DNA of 64,000 bases from Acanthochromis polyacanthus (Eukaryota > Chordata > Actinopteri > Pomacentridae), in contig NC_067119.1 of NCBI RefSeq assembly GCF_021347895.1, positions 8,568,534-8,632,533 on the forward strand. Direction: 5' to 3'. Made by a program: the position numbers and the translations under genes. This document shows positions 23,298 through 34,262 of the stretch, one piece after another (position 1 is the first letter of the stretch; every line of letters begins with the position of its first letter). Under the pieces are notes generated by a model. That model made no database searches, had not been told where the DNA came from, and saw nothing but the letters and a program-made list of their open reading frames with translations.

Positions 23298-25500
23298 TTC
23301 TGCCCTTAGTCCAGCTTCCTCTACTTCATACTCGTACTTCGTATTATCACAGAATAAAAAATTTCAATGGCATTACACAGCAGCACTACTCCAAAGCACA
23401 AACATCTAAAGAGAAAAACTTTACATCTGTTAACTTCTCTCCTGCTCCCTGTGCTCATGAACTGCATTTTAAACAGCCGAATTCCCAATAGATCTGTTCT
23501 CATTTATGTTTTTTTCCTGTTTTTTCTGAATCGCATGAAATGGTGACAGAAACGCAGTTCATGTAGATGATGTGTTGACCAATCTGCTTCTCTGAACTGC
23601 TAAAATACTGCGTTTTATAACCACAACGTTGTCGGACAAGCTCATTATACACACAAGTTAAAGATGACTGCTGCACTGTGAATCTGGCTTTATTTTCACA
23701 GAATTCAAAGCTACTGCAAAAGTGTGACAACTATACAATAAGGAGAAAAAGAGCTGCTTTAGTGCTTGTAAAATGTCCACCATGTCCATGTTGCACATTG
23801 TTTATTGTACAGGATGAACTTTTTTTTTTTGCCTTTGTTAAGGAGTTAATTAGAAACTTGGACTTCATTTGGAGCTGCACTACTGATTTAAATAATGAGC
23901 CTTCTGTTTTGTTTATTTGATCTTGTTACAGTGTCTATTTTGGACCAGTTTTGCACTTTAATACCGTGTTATATGCATTGAGTGTCTAAATAAGTAGCTA
24001 ATTTTTGGAGGAAAATTAATCATTTATATTAATCATTGAATTGTCATTAATGGCAGCCCTAAATCTCAGCAGCAGGACCACACCTTAAACAGTTTTATCT
24101 GTAAAGGTTGATGACACTTCAAAAGGATTTTAATGTGTTTCTATGTTTTGTAACTTTAGAAAAGACACCAAACATCTCTTACATTCCGTCTCAGATGCAG
24201 CGTTGTCCCTGAGAAACCCGTCTTCTTGTCTCTAATATTATCTCAACAGGTTTCCCTCCAGCCCACTGCTAATTGTCAATTCCTTTTTCGATGTAAACAA
24301 CATAATATGTCATTATGCAAATGTGCACTTATGAATGCGCTTACCCTGCATCAGAGTCAGGGGTTCCTGAAATGCAGCAGTCAAGAAGGAAATGCCAGCA
24401 AATTTATCAGCACGCAGAAACAGGGTTCAACTTCAGAGGTTGGGAAATGGTTCTTCTGCTACCGCCTTTACAGATCTGCCTTATTTACGAGAAGCTCAAT
24501 CCCTCCCTGGCTGTAGTTTTAATGAGGGCATGTTGGGGCTGTTTTTGTAAACTATTGACACAGAAAATCTTTTAAAAAAAAAGAGAGAGAGAATAATTTC
24601 TGAATGCAGTTTATTGACAGCTCTGTGTTACAAACCAAACTTCAGTTAGACAAGTTTTGTATTCTAGTGAGATAATCTGCTGCCTGTAACGGCAAAGTGC
24701 TTCTTACTTAAAATAACCTAATTACTGTTTGTAGCTTTTGGGGCACAAATGGATGTCTTATTTAAATAATTAAATACACACAACTTCTATTAACCTCAGC
24801 TAATTGCCACACTTGGTATTAATAGCAGACAATGCAATTTATTATCCCAAATTAGGGAAGTATTCATGAGCATTCCAGATACTGAAAATAAATCTGAACT
24901 AATTTACACGGACTCTGACAACTCCAATTAGTTCTAAGGAACTGAAAAGAAACTAAAAAAACCCATTCATTTAACAGTAAACGCGTCTGTTTTTGTTTAC
25001 TTTAGAAATTAGTAGACAAGTGTTTGAATTATAAATGCCTCCCACAGTTTGTTCTGCATCGTCACCTCAGTCATGATTGACAGCTTCACTGCCAGAGTTT
25101 GTTTTTGCTTGTCATACGAAGGTGCCTTTGGCTGCCTGCACTGTTTAATTTGTGATATACACTAAGGCTCTGTTTGAGTCTGCGGTTGTAATTGTGTTGC
25201 ATCATTTATTCCTGTGTGTGTGCTGACGGTGCAGTGGTTCAGGTCCAAAGGTTCGGGGTTCGCAGTGTCACGTTACTCGTGTAAAAACAGCTGCATTAGT
25301 TACTGGGGCGTGGTTTGCCAGTAAATGTGTTTTGATTCTACAAAAACATGTTAAATATTGATGCTGTTGCTTTACATCTCCAGAATATCAACATTACATA
25401 AGTCAAGAAAGTGGCCCTGTTTAAAGTGCACTGATAACAAGCTAACAAGTTTTAAAATTTGAATTCCTGTCAGCTTATGAGGCAGAAGGAAGAAAAAACC
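23298..25500. other. Non-coding stretch, nothing recognised
   Basis: A+T-rich sequence. A T run is at about 23820-23830 and a short AG repeat at about 24581-24592. Near 25226-25265 a GCAGTGGTTCAGG ... GGTTCGGGGTTCGC arrangement resembles a tRNA-like head, but no cloverleaf can be closed, so I do not call a tRNA. No gene is seen. Confidence 0.5.
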
Positions 25501-26095
25501 CCAAAAAGAATTTTATGGTAGTTTCCAATTTGATTGTACAGATTTATTTTGAAAGTACACAAATATATCAATAAAGTTACAAAGTTATGCTGCAAATTTG
25601 CATGTCCAGTATAAAATAACATTAAAACCTGTCATTGATAACCATAAAGTTTGCATTTAAAAAATAATTATTTTGACATATCGAGACTTTATTTTTCATA
25701 AATACATGGTTCCTTTTTGTTAAATAGATAGAACTGTTAAATTCAAATTTAATACTGTAAATATGTCATTCTAAAATGACATGTAACTAATGGCAATTAA
25801 CAGAAAAAGAAGTATTGGTCCTGTAATTTAATAAAGACTTGCTAAACGAGTCATTTATTGTATATTGACAGATGTTTTTGTCATTATAGGTAATTTCATT
25901 GTTTTTACGTCCCTCATTAAACATAAAACAAATACAAAAAAATGGTCTTATGTAAAATTAAGTTAAGAAAATGACAGCTTAATCATAGATAATTACTGTA
26001 TTTGTATGAGATAATTGTTGTCCTTTATTTTATTGTATTTCTTGGTGCCCCAGATGCCGGAATATTATCATTTTTTACAGTGTGTTTTTGTGAAC
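25501..26095. mobile_element. A+T-rich MITE-like remnant
   Basis: The right end reads CCAGATGCCGGAATATTATC then TTTTTTACAGTGTG. This matches the inner GCTGCCGGAATATTACC-type block and ACACTGT-type terminus of a common teleost miniature element. The left end is not clearly defined. The interior is very A+T-rich and non-coding. Confidence 0.4.
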
Positions 26096-26399
26096 TGTAC
26101 AGTTTAGTCTGAAAAATCACCAGAGTTCCACTGGACACTACTGAAAGCATTGTAGGAGTGCTATATTACATGTATTTTTCTACTGCTTTATACATGGTTG
26201 AAACTGCACCTTCACTGCCTACGTTCAAGTCAGTTTACTGATTTGGCAAATTGTTTATATTGGAAATGAGGTATTTTACAGAAACACTCAACTCTACACT
26301 CCCTGAGTCACATCCATTCACATGTGGAAGTTGCCCATCTATAGTCTTATGTATTGTGCACTGAGCAAGCTATTCTCTGATTTTTGGTGGTTGCTATCT
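26096..26399. other. Non-coding stretch, nothing recognised
   Basis: Short A+T-rich stretch between two repeat-like segments. Nothing recognisable. Confidence 0.5.
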
Positions 26400-26640
26400 T
26401 TTGTCAAAGTCAAACTCAAAATCAGCTGTATTGTCAATTCTTCAACATGTACATGACATACCAAGAATCAAAATGACGTTACTCTCTCTTCGTGCAACAG
26501 TAGACATTAAATAAACACTTAAAAGGTTCTGAGATAAAAAAAAAGTATAAATTTAGAAATGTAATGTACAGAATAAGATATAAAAAGGTAAAAACTACAT
26601 AAATAAAGAACTAGAGAGCAAAAAACTGGTAAACTAAGAA
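26400..26640. repeat. Dispersed-repeat-like segment
   Basis: TCAAAGTCAAACTCAAAATCAG, TGTATTGTCAATTCTTCAAC, ATGTACATGACATACCAAGA and ACTCTCTCTTCGTGCAACAG appear in the order seen in a dispersed teleost repeat. An A-rich tail with ATAAATAAAG-type sequence follows. I cannot give it a family name with confidence. Confidence 0.4.
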
Positions 26641-28168
26641 CAAGGAAGCAGAACTAGAACCAAGCAACAACTAAGAACTAAGAAAAGCAGAACTGAGTGA
26701 AATGTAAACATGACCATGAGATAAAGAGATTAACTTTAACAGTTCTAGAAACAATCCTGACTTCTAGATCATTAAACCTTCATTTCAACTACCTGCTTCC
26801 AATTACCTGCTGACAAGTGAACCAGATTGCACAGCAGTCACTTCAAACGACAACATTTGCATAAAAAAATGACAATAAAAACCAAAAATGCGTCTAATAT
26901 TTCATTGTGCAAAACTAAAATCACCCTTCATTCACAGACATTCTCGTTTTCGTTCAAATAAAGTGTTGCACAAGTAAAAAGAAAAACAACAAAACCGTAA
27001 ACCAGACAGATTTATGTGGCTAAATCATAATTACTTTCAACAGACAAACACCAGCTGTGATGAACATTGAGAGCAGAAGCGCTGTTTTTGTGTCAAACAG
27101 AGAGTATATTTCCCCACTGTGCCACCTTTTGGCTCCTGCAAATATTAGAAAAAATGTCTCCGGAAGCAACATCTCGGAGTTCAGCGTGATATTGTGTATG
27201 CTTACAATTCCCACTCTGACGCACTCGCAAGCGTGCACGATGGCGCGTGTTCGTGTATGTAAACAACTAGAAGTTGAATTAATTTTCACTGTGCGATAAA
27301 ACCCTATCTGTGTGCGCCACACAGAAAAGAAACCGGACAATCGTTGGTAAATAATAGGATATTGATTGATAAAATGGCTATCATCACATTACATCTGCAC
27401 ATAAATACACATTTTGTATCAGGGTGCTTTCCCTCCCTGACTAACTTGTTAATGTGCGTGTGTCCTTCATGTCTGGGGATTTGGATGGAAAATCCCCATA
27501 TCTGACAGTGGAGTCTATTAAAATTCTGCACAGCATGCCGGCTGAGGTTTCACTCGAGGGTGGAGGGGGCATTCTCTGACTTTCTCACTACTCTCCACCT
27601 TGCTGCTCTCTCATAGCAGACACACATTCATCCACACACACGTCGTAACTCACCAGTCAGTCTGCTACACCTTCCTCACCCCAACGGCTTCTTCTTTCTC
27701 TTATTTTTTTCCCTCCCCTCTCCCCCACTCTCTGCAACACACTTGTTTCCAGCCTGTCAGTTGAGCTGCAATGCTACTGCAGCACAGTCCAGTAAGAAAG
27801 CAGCTTCACCTGGAGAAGGGTGTATTAACACCTCCTCGAGAAAAAAAAACGGAAATAACTCTGGTGTGACAGCAGTGGTGAGATAGAACAGGAGAGATGA
27901 CATTACAGTGGAATGCACTGGAAAGTCAGAAGCTTTCGGTTTTTCCATTTTTATGCAAAAATATACAATTTCTAGTTCGACTATGGGCAGCATCTAAGTG
28001 TTTCTAAAGCTGATGGAGAGTGATGGGTACAGCTGTGACAGATCAAAACAGGATGCAGAGGTGGGACAGGTTAGGTAAAAAGTTGTTTTCCATGGTCAGG
28101 GAACAGCAGGAAACTAAAAAACAGGCTGCAATCCTGAGCAGCAGGAAGTAGGATTACTGGATCACTAA
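26641..28168. other. Non-coding stretch with a pyrimidine-rich segment
   Basis: An unusually C+T-rich block lies at about 27590-27740 on the plus strand (CTCC, CCTC and TTTCTC runs). Such blocks occur near promoters but also in introns. No exon with good borders was found next to it. A run of A is at about 27840-27849. Confidence 0.4.
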
Positions 28169-28305
28169 AGCCCCATTTATGCTTACGCTCATACAGAGGT
28201 TCTAATATCCAGTTTAATTTCAGATTCATCTTCACAACTACCAGGTGGCAAGACCACAAACCTGATGGCAATCTGGTTTACGCATAAGCTACAAATCTAT
28301 GATTT

Positions 28306-28343
28306 GTCAGACCGTTCTGCAGCGCTGTGCAGAATGGTCTGAC
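28306..28343. repeat. Near-perfect 38-bp palindrome
   Basis: GTCAGACCGTTCTGCA and TGCAGAATGGTCTGAC are reverse complements except at one position and surround a six-base centre (GCGCTG). The context (GGTTTACGCATAAGC on the left, ACCAATCACAGTCATGG on the right) resembles the interior of decayed hAT-type elements in fish, so this is probably transposon debris. A structured RNA is not excluded. Confidence 0.8.
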
Positions 28344-30930
28344 TGTACCTCATTATCATTCTGCAGTATGGGGGCTAACAAAGCTCTGACATGTTTGCAT
28401 TTCTTTAAACCAATCACAGTCATGGCACTGAGGTAAGGATGCAATGATGGCATCCCCTCAAAAATAGTCTTTACTACACAACAATTCCTTACACTGCTGA
28501 CATTTTCTGCACTTTTACATTTATTCCACAAGCCACTTTTTGCTGATGTCATTTATTTATAGAGTAGCAACATTCTATTCATTTTTCATCCTTCATTCTT
28601 GTATATACTATATATATATATATTATTGTTATTACAATTACTCTGTATTGTATATTGCTGCTGTAACATGGGACCTAAATGAGTCCATGTGAGACTCTTC
28701 ACAAATCCAGCCCCTCAGCATCACATCATCCCTTTGTTTCTTTGTTCAAGCTGCTTTTGGACCATAAAATTGTATGTTTTAGCATCTAAACTTGCTCCTG
28801 TAAAGTTTTTGCGCACAACATTTGCATGCATGGAGCCAAGCATTGTCATTAAAATAACTAATTCTTTGAAAAAAGCATGGCTGCATTACTGCATGATCCA
28901 AATTCTAAGCAAAATATGAAATCTCAAAAATGGCAGATTGCTATCCCAGAGGGTTTTTTGTTATTTTCAAAATCCCCTTCATTACTGGAAAAAGCTGTAT
29001 GCATCACAGTTGTGCATTGCTAGAGCATTATCCAGCAGTAACACAAAACTGTGCAGAAAGGTCTTATTGCATCTCATTGTTCTTCTACAGAGGTCAAAAA
29101 AAGATTGTTGTCACTTACTTGAAGTAATCACAATTGTCTTGGACAGTGTTGGCCTTCCTACAGAAAATATCACATCAAATTTATTTACGAAGCACTTCAA
29201 AACAGCCGGAGTCGACCAGAGTTCTGCTGTACAGAAGTGTAAAAAAAAGAAACTGAAAGGTGAAATAGCGAAAGGGGAGGAGAAAGTCTCATCTAAGAAA
29301 TTGAAGGCTAGTGGCAGGCTTATAACCACAATCTACATCCAGTAAGTCAGACTAGTGTCACCATCACTTCACTCCAAAGGGTGGGGGTAATGTAGGCTGT
29401 CTACAGCTGTCAAGAGAGCACTACAAGAAGAATAATTTCTCCATTTTAGCATTTTAGTAATGACAAGCTGTTTGCAGTTTTTTTTCTTTTCGATTTTATG
29501 AAGCTGTGGTCAACAGGCGATCTGTTATGGGGATTAGGGCCAAAGCACTACATCTAGTATGCAAGCAAATGTCTTTGTTTTTCTATGAGCACTGTCACTG
29601 AGCGATCACAGAACCAAAAAAAAAAGATAACAAGAGGTGTATGTTTTTCAAGAACTCCTATTTTTACATAGCTTTTCTCGGTCGCTATCAATCACGATCC
29701 TCCTCTCGACCCGCTGCAAGACATGCCTAATGAATGAATCTGCATTTCACAGAGGATTACCCATCAGAGCCCTGCGCTGATACAGTCAGCGCAAATTTAT
29801 TGCCATCTGATGCTGCTTTTGATCAAATCCACGTACATACGAGGCGATCATTAACACGGTGTCAATCATTCTCAGGCATTAGTGAGACGCTGAAGTCGTT
29901 TTCTGCTGCAAACTTTACACTGCCTGGATTCTGTTATTTTAAATTCATCACCTGATCATAAAAATGTAATTCCCCTCTCTTTTCATGATGCTGGATGCCT
30001 GTAAAGAAGTCAAATCCCTGCTTTGCCTCTTTGTCGACACACATCTCCCTGGCAGACTTGTGTGAGAAATAAATTTGCAATCAGAGGATATTACCTCCCA
30101 GGGTAACGGTGCCTCATCATTCTCAGGGACACATTCCTTTGATATGCATTTTTCGAGTGAGGCCTATCCCCCTTGTTGCCTCAAGTTTTATGAAGGGAAA
30201 TATTTATGACATTAAACAGGCAGATATAGCACTCTAGGGTGCCCATAATTGGTACTGGTGGGTAATCGCTTAGAAGAATTTTGTCACTTCAAGCTAAAGC
30301 GCCGATGTTGGGCCCAGGAGTCCAAGATTTCCACAGGGATATGAATAAGGTCTGGTAGTCTGGCTAAATAAACAGAAAGCAGTTAATGGGGTGTCATTGA
30401 GAAAATACATTCGGGAGGGAAAAAAATAAAAATCCTCGCCACTTTGCTCAACAAGTCCTCAAACCTAAACTACAAAAACATTACTGCATCCTAAACGATT
30501 TGGCATTTTCTTTATTTGATAAGGCTATGAGATTGTTTGTTAATGCTTTCCAAAACAAAACAACTCATTACATATGTCTGGTGAAGCAACTAAAACTACT
30601 TGCATTAAAAGATTTTTGGTTTTACTGACCCAACTATGCACCTCAACCAAGCAGCCAAACTGATAAAGTTCTCAAAAAGCTTGTGCAATCTCATGCAAAT
30701 GGTCTTCTCTTCTGACATCGAGAAAAAGCTACAAATATCATTTCTACTGATCTGGTTAGAAAAGGATTTTTTTTCATTCATCTGTGCAGCAAAGATTTTT
30801 GAGCTGTTGAACTGGAGACAAATTCTTGGCCATTGAGTTAATTCACACTTTAGTCGGGTGTGGCTTTAAAAGATCAGACAGTGAGACCAGAACGCAGAGT
30901 TTCCTTTAACCAGTGACTATAAAATCCTCC
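28344..30930. other. Non-coding stretch; TA repeat and possible conserved sequence
   Basis: A short TA microsatellite is at about 28604-28623. The segment at about 29690-30420 has balanced composition, no recognised repeat and octamer-like ATATGCATTT at about 30142. Its texture is that of conserved non-coding DNA, but conservation cannot be judged from one sequence. No gene was recognised. Confidence 0.4.
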
Positions 30931-30956
30931 TTAAAATGCAGATTTATTCAGATAAT

Positions 30957-31068
30957 ATGGTGCCACAGATGACAAGAGAAAGACGAAAAGGGACTGTTGG
31001 CATGCTGGTTGCTGGTATGTCAGTTAGGGCTGCAGCCAGGCGTTTAAATGTCCACAGTCCCACCATTT
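30957..31068 (+). pseudogene. Tc3/Tc1-type transposase fragment (N-terminal helix-turn-helix)
   Basis: The translation QMTRERRKGTVGMLVAGMSV then RAAARRLNVHSPTI matches the amino-terminal helix-turn-helix of Tc1/mariner-superfamily transposases: a start-proximal Thr-Arg-Glu-Arg, the GMLxAGMSxRAxARR turn, and a serine/threonine recognition helix. The similarity stops right after PTI. The DDE catalytic region is absent, so this is a dead fragment. A Tc1-type miniature element lies about 310 bp to the right, but the two need not be related. Confidence 0.75.
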
Positions 31069-31376
31069 GTTGCCCCTGGTGGTTAACATCTTCTGTTTTT
31101 GATGATTTTAGCTGGCTGTAGAGCTCCAGTCCCAACCTGTCTCCAATCATGGACAATTGGCCTTGAGCAACAGACCTGATCTCCAGCCCTCGTTCTTTTC
31201 CCCACCCAGCATTCTGGCTGACTGGTCTATCATTCTGTGCCCTCCTCCAATCAAACTGCAGTAATCAACACACCTAAGGGGTTTAAATCTGCAGCTTCAC
31301 TCACCGTTGGAGCAGCTGTGACTTCATGTGAGCAGCTCACCTTGCTTGCTCTCATTGTCTTGTCTTCGATGTAAAA
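31069..31376. other. Repeat-like stretch, unassigned
   Basis: This has C+T-rich segments followed by AAGGGGTTTAAATCTGCAGC near 31276, which looks like a TATA-like box of the kind found in LTRs. No matched ends were found. It may be an LTR fragment. Confidence 0.25.
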
Positions 31377-31378
31377 TA

Positions 31379-31743
31379 CACTACTGGTCAAAAGTCGGGG
31401 TCACCTAGGCAATTTAATGTTTTCCATGAAAACTCACACTTTTATTCATGTGGTAACATAACTACACAAGGGTTTTCTCATCATCAATTAGCCTTTCAAC
31501 ACCATTAGCTAACACAATGTAGCATTAGAACACAGGAGTGATGGTTGCTGGAAATGTTCCTCTGTACCCCTATGGAGATATTCCATAAAAATCAGCTGTT
31601 TCCAGCTAGAATAGTCATTTACCACATTAACAATGTCTAGACTGGATTTATGATTAATTTTGAAGTTATCTTCATTGGGAAAAAAAGTTTGCTTTTACAA
31701 ATGAGGACATTTCTAAGTGACCCCAAACCTTTGAACGGTAGAG
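31379..31743. mobile_element. Tc1/mariner-type MITE, about 365 bp
   Basis: The left end reads CACTACTGGTCAAAAG then GGGGTCAC. The right end, on the complementary strand, reads CTCTACCGTTCAAAGG then TTTGGGGTCAC. These are terminal inverted repeats of about 28 bp of a well-known teleost Tc1/mariner-type family. The left flank is TA (31377-31378), the expected target dinucleotide; the right flank reads CA, which would be a mutated TA. The interior is non-coding and includes the family's AGAATAGTCATTTACCACAT and CTTCATTGGGAAAAAAAGT blocks. Confidence 0.85.
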
Positions 31744-31749
31744 CATGTA

Positions 31750-32098
31750 ACTCCTGCTTTGAAGCTATAAGTTATGAGTTACTCATTCATTGTTGTGTTA
31801 GTACTGTTTGTCTGTTCTTTCTCTGCTATCCTGCCATCTCCCACTCTCAATCCAACTGGTCAAGGCAGAAGGTCGCCTTCCAAGAGACTGGTTCTATCTG
31901 AGTTATTTTCCTTCCTATTAAAGGAGGGTTTTTTGGTTTCTTTCCACCATCACTGGCTGCTTGTTCATAGGGAATCCAAAGGCAGCTTTGGATTGTTGGG
32001 TTCTCTGTTCTTTGCTTAGAATATATGAAGTGCTATAAGATGACATATGTTTTGAATTGGCGCCATATTGCATAAATAAAATAGAATTGAATTGAAGT
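31750..32098 (+). mobile_element. LINE 3' untranslated tail (L2/Rex-type)
   Basis: The blocks CAACTGGTCAAGGCAGAAGG, TTTGGATTGTTGGGTTCTCT, TGAATTGGCGCCATATTGCA and TAAATAAAATAGAATTGAAT are the 3' untranslated end and ATTGA-type tail of a common teleost non-LTR retrotransposon. No reverse-transcriptase sequence is left. It directly follows the Tc1-type MITE. Confidence 0.8.
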
Positions 32099-34002
32099 GA
32101 ACTTATTGTCTGTAGCCATAGAAAAATGGTTACTTTTAATATGTGCTCTGAGGCACTCTTTATTTAGTTATTTCTGTAAACCTGCACCAGTTTGTTCATT
32201 GCTTTCGTTAGTCACAAAGTTGTTGCTACTGTATCTTTAAGTTTGCTTCAGGAGTTTAGTTGTTCTTTTCTGTTATTTTGCTTTAGCTGGTTTGTAACTC
32301 TGTTGACCCTTGTTTTGTTTTATTGGTTTCTTTGATTTAGCAACACTTCTAGTCCTGTTTTCTATGTGGTATTATCACATATTCTTTTGATAATTTTGTC
32401 ACTATGCAATACATTCCTTTACCAAACCAAGAAACCTGGTTTTTTAGACCTTCCTAGCTGACACTAGACGGCTGGGTTGTAACATTGTCTCAGAAATCAT
32501 GTCAAACACCTGCTGATGGACAGAGTGATTCTGTCCCCCAAAAACATCCACCATTTTCACCTATCCCTTCAGGAAGAACTGGATAAGTCGGGGAAGTTCC
32601 AAAAGCAGCATCAATAACTTAAGTCTCCGTATCGTAGATGCAACCAGTGGACACACTTGTGACTGACTTGTGGTTTCTGGTCTATGATTCCACTATCGAC
32701 CTGCCAATTATCCTTTCCAATACTCGGTTGTTTTATGACGTCCATTCTCTTGTACAGATGCCGTATGTTAGAACAACAAATATTTTTTCCCTCTAAAAAG
32801 AGTGAAATAATATACTACATGCAACCCACTTCTGAGTATGTACACGCTGCTACCTAGGTTTGTAGGAGCTAGGAGTAATAGCAATAATCTTTGGACACAG
32901 GTATATGTTGATATTGTGAACTTTTAGATTTAGAAAACTATTTAAACAGTACAAAACATCATAACAATACCTATGGGCCCAATAAACCAAGAAAAAAAAC
33001 ATAAAATGTCAATTAAAAGTTGTTCCAGTAGAACTGATTCATTGTGGATCCACTCAAGTTCAAGTCAATAAGTCAAGAGAGTAGTCAAAGTCAAGGAAAA
33101 GTATCCAAGTAGGCTCTCATTGGTGTCGGTCAGTGGGACTGACATAATCCTACCACAGAATCCGCTGAATGGTGTGGTGGTCACTCAGAGTTCGACTGGG
33201 AGGTTTGCCATCAACTGGATCGCTGGTCAACCTCGGTTGGACGCAAGGGCTGGAGCCTCACATTTTCCAAGCATCCACTAAGACCTGACCTGTATTTACA
33301 AAACAGGTCTATAGTCAAGGTTCTAATGCAATATCATCCACAGACATTTATTCAAAGTGTTGTACGACATTAAAATTTATATTTTCTGTTAGGAAAACAA
33401 AACACTATAGTTTACAAGTCGATAACCACAGTTATTTCCAAAATGAATGTTTCATAGTGTGAGAATATACCATTTTAACTAATTGAAATTACAGTAAAGT
33501 GCAATTGTATGATCACATTTTACCAATGAATTCACTAATCTATAAAGGACACATTACCCTTTTAAGGTAAAGTGTAATCTTCCATGTATACTGTCTCTCT
33601 TTGTAACCCTTTTGAGCATTGGATTTGAGATTTTTATTTAAATAAATGAATTACATTGTTTTTAATTAACAAATTTAACATAAATTACAGCTTTGTTGCC
33701 ATCGTAGTTGACTTAAAATGACATTTTACCTTTCTGTTGAGCATGGTTTTAACCTTCAGTCACATATAGTGAAGTTGGCCAGGCATTTCACAGTGTAAAG
33801 GTTTCACAGTGTGCTTATTGTAGTGATACAGGATGGATTAATATGAATTTTCAAGTCAAACCATCAAATAAATGCTTTTTAGTATTGTATTCCTCAAAAA
33901 CAACATAAAACGTGCAATGCACTGTAGCATTGCAGCTAGCATGGTCATCTCGTGGCATTTCCACAGACTCACTCATTAGGAAACAAGCAGAAGCTAGCTT
34001 AC
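32099..34002. other. Non-coding stretch, nothing recognised
   Basis: A+T-rich sequence. A GC-richer patch at about 33110-33290 has an open minus-strand frame reading LTSDPVDGKPPSRTLSDHHT, with an acceptor-like ...ACAG upstream. Stops interrupt it and I recognise nothing. It might be a further exon or a decayed element. No downstream exon matching the candidate at 34003-34070 could be chosen. Confidence 0.35.
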
Positions 34003-34070
34003 CAAGAAGGCGGTTTTCATCTGGAGAAGGCGGGACAGTTTAAAGTGCGTCTTCGACGGTTCTCCAACCT
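34003..34070 (-). CDS. Candidate short coding 5' exon with start codon
   Basis: On the minus strand this 68-bp segment begins after an acceptor-like ...CCATTTTAG. It contains an ATG at 34020 followed by codons for MKTAFL, and ends at a strong donor TTCTTG/GTAAGC. The upstream neighbour (34152 and higher coordinates) ends in AAAAAAG/GTATGA, leaving an intron of 81 bp, a normal size for fish. An ETS-like promoter lies just upstream. If real, the first coding exon would hold only six codons and splice in phase 0. No downstream exon was found, so this may be a non-coding transcript, a decayed gene or a transposon-derived promoter. Confidence 0.3.
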
Positions 34071-34152
34071 CTAAAATGGAATTTCAATCATTTTATATAA
34101 TCGACTAAGTAATTTCTTGGGTTCTTGTGCAAGACGAGCAGGTTTTCATACC

Positions 34153-34262
34153 TTTTTTCCTCGTTTTCAACTGTCACGGCAGCAGCATTAGCGATGTTGT
34201 AGCACACTACTTCCTGTCTCATTCAAAATAAAGTTCCGGTTTTCTAAATAAAGCCCGAAAAA
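34153..34262 (-). promoter_or_regulatory. Candidate promoter and untranslated first exon
   Basis: Reading the minus strand, AAACCGGAAC (34238-34229 region) and GACAGGAAGTAG carry GGAA cores in contexts bound by ETS-family activators. They are spaced as in TATA-less housekeeping promoters. A TTTATTTTGAA-type block sits between them. CpGs are more frequent here than in the A+T-rich flanks. The putative transcript runs leftward to the GTATGA donor at 34151-34146. Similar motif sets occur in teleost DNA transposons, so a mobile-element origin is an alternative. Confidence 0.3.

Noticed and set aside
25226..25265. Possible tRNA gene (GGTTCGGGGTTCGC with an upstream GCAGTGGTTCAGG).
   Set aside because: No acceptor stem or cloverleaf could be closed around it; at best a SINE head remnant.
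33110..33300. Possible downstream exon of the 34.0-kb candidate gene (minus frame containing LTSDPVDGKPPSRT).
   Set aside because: Stops interrupt every frame that could join MKTAFL in phase 0; retained only as an unexplained GC-richer patch.
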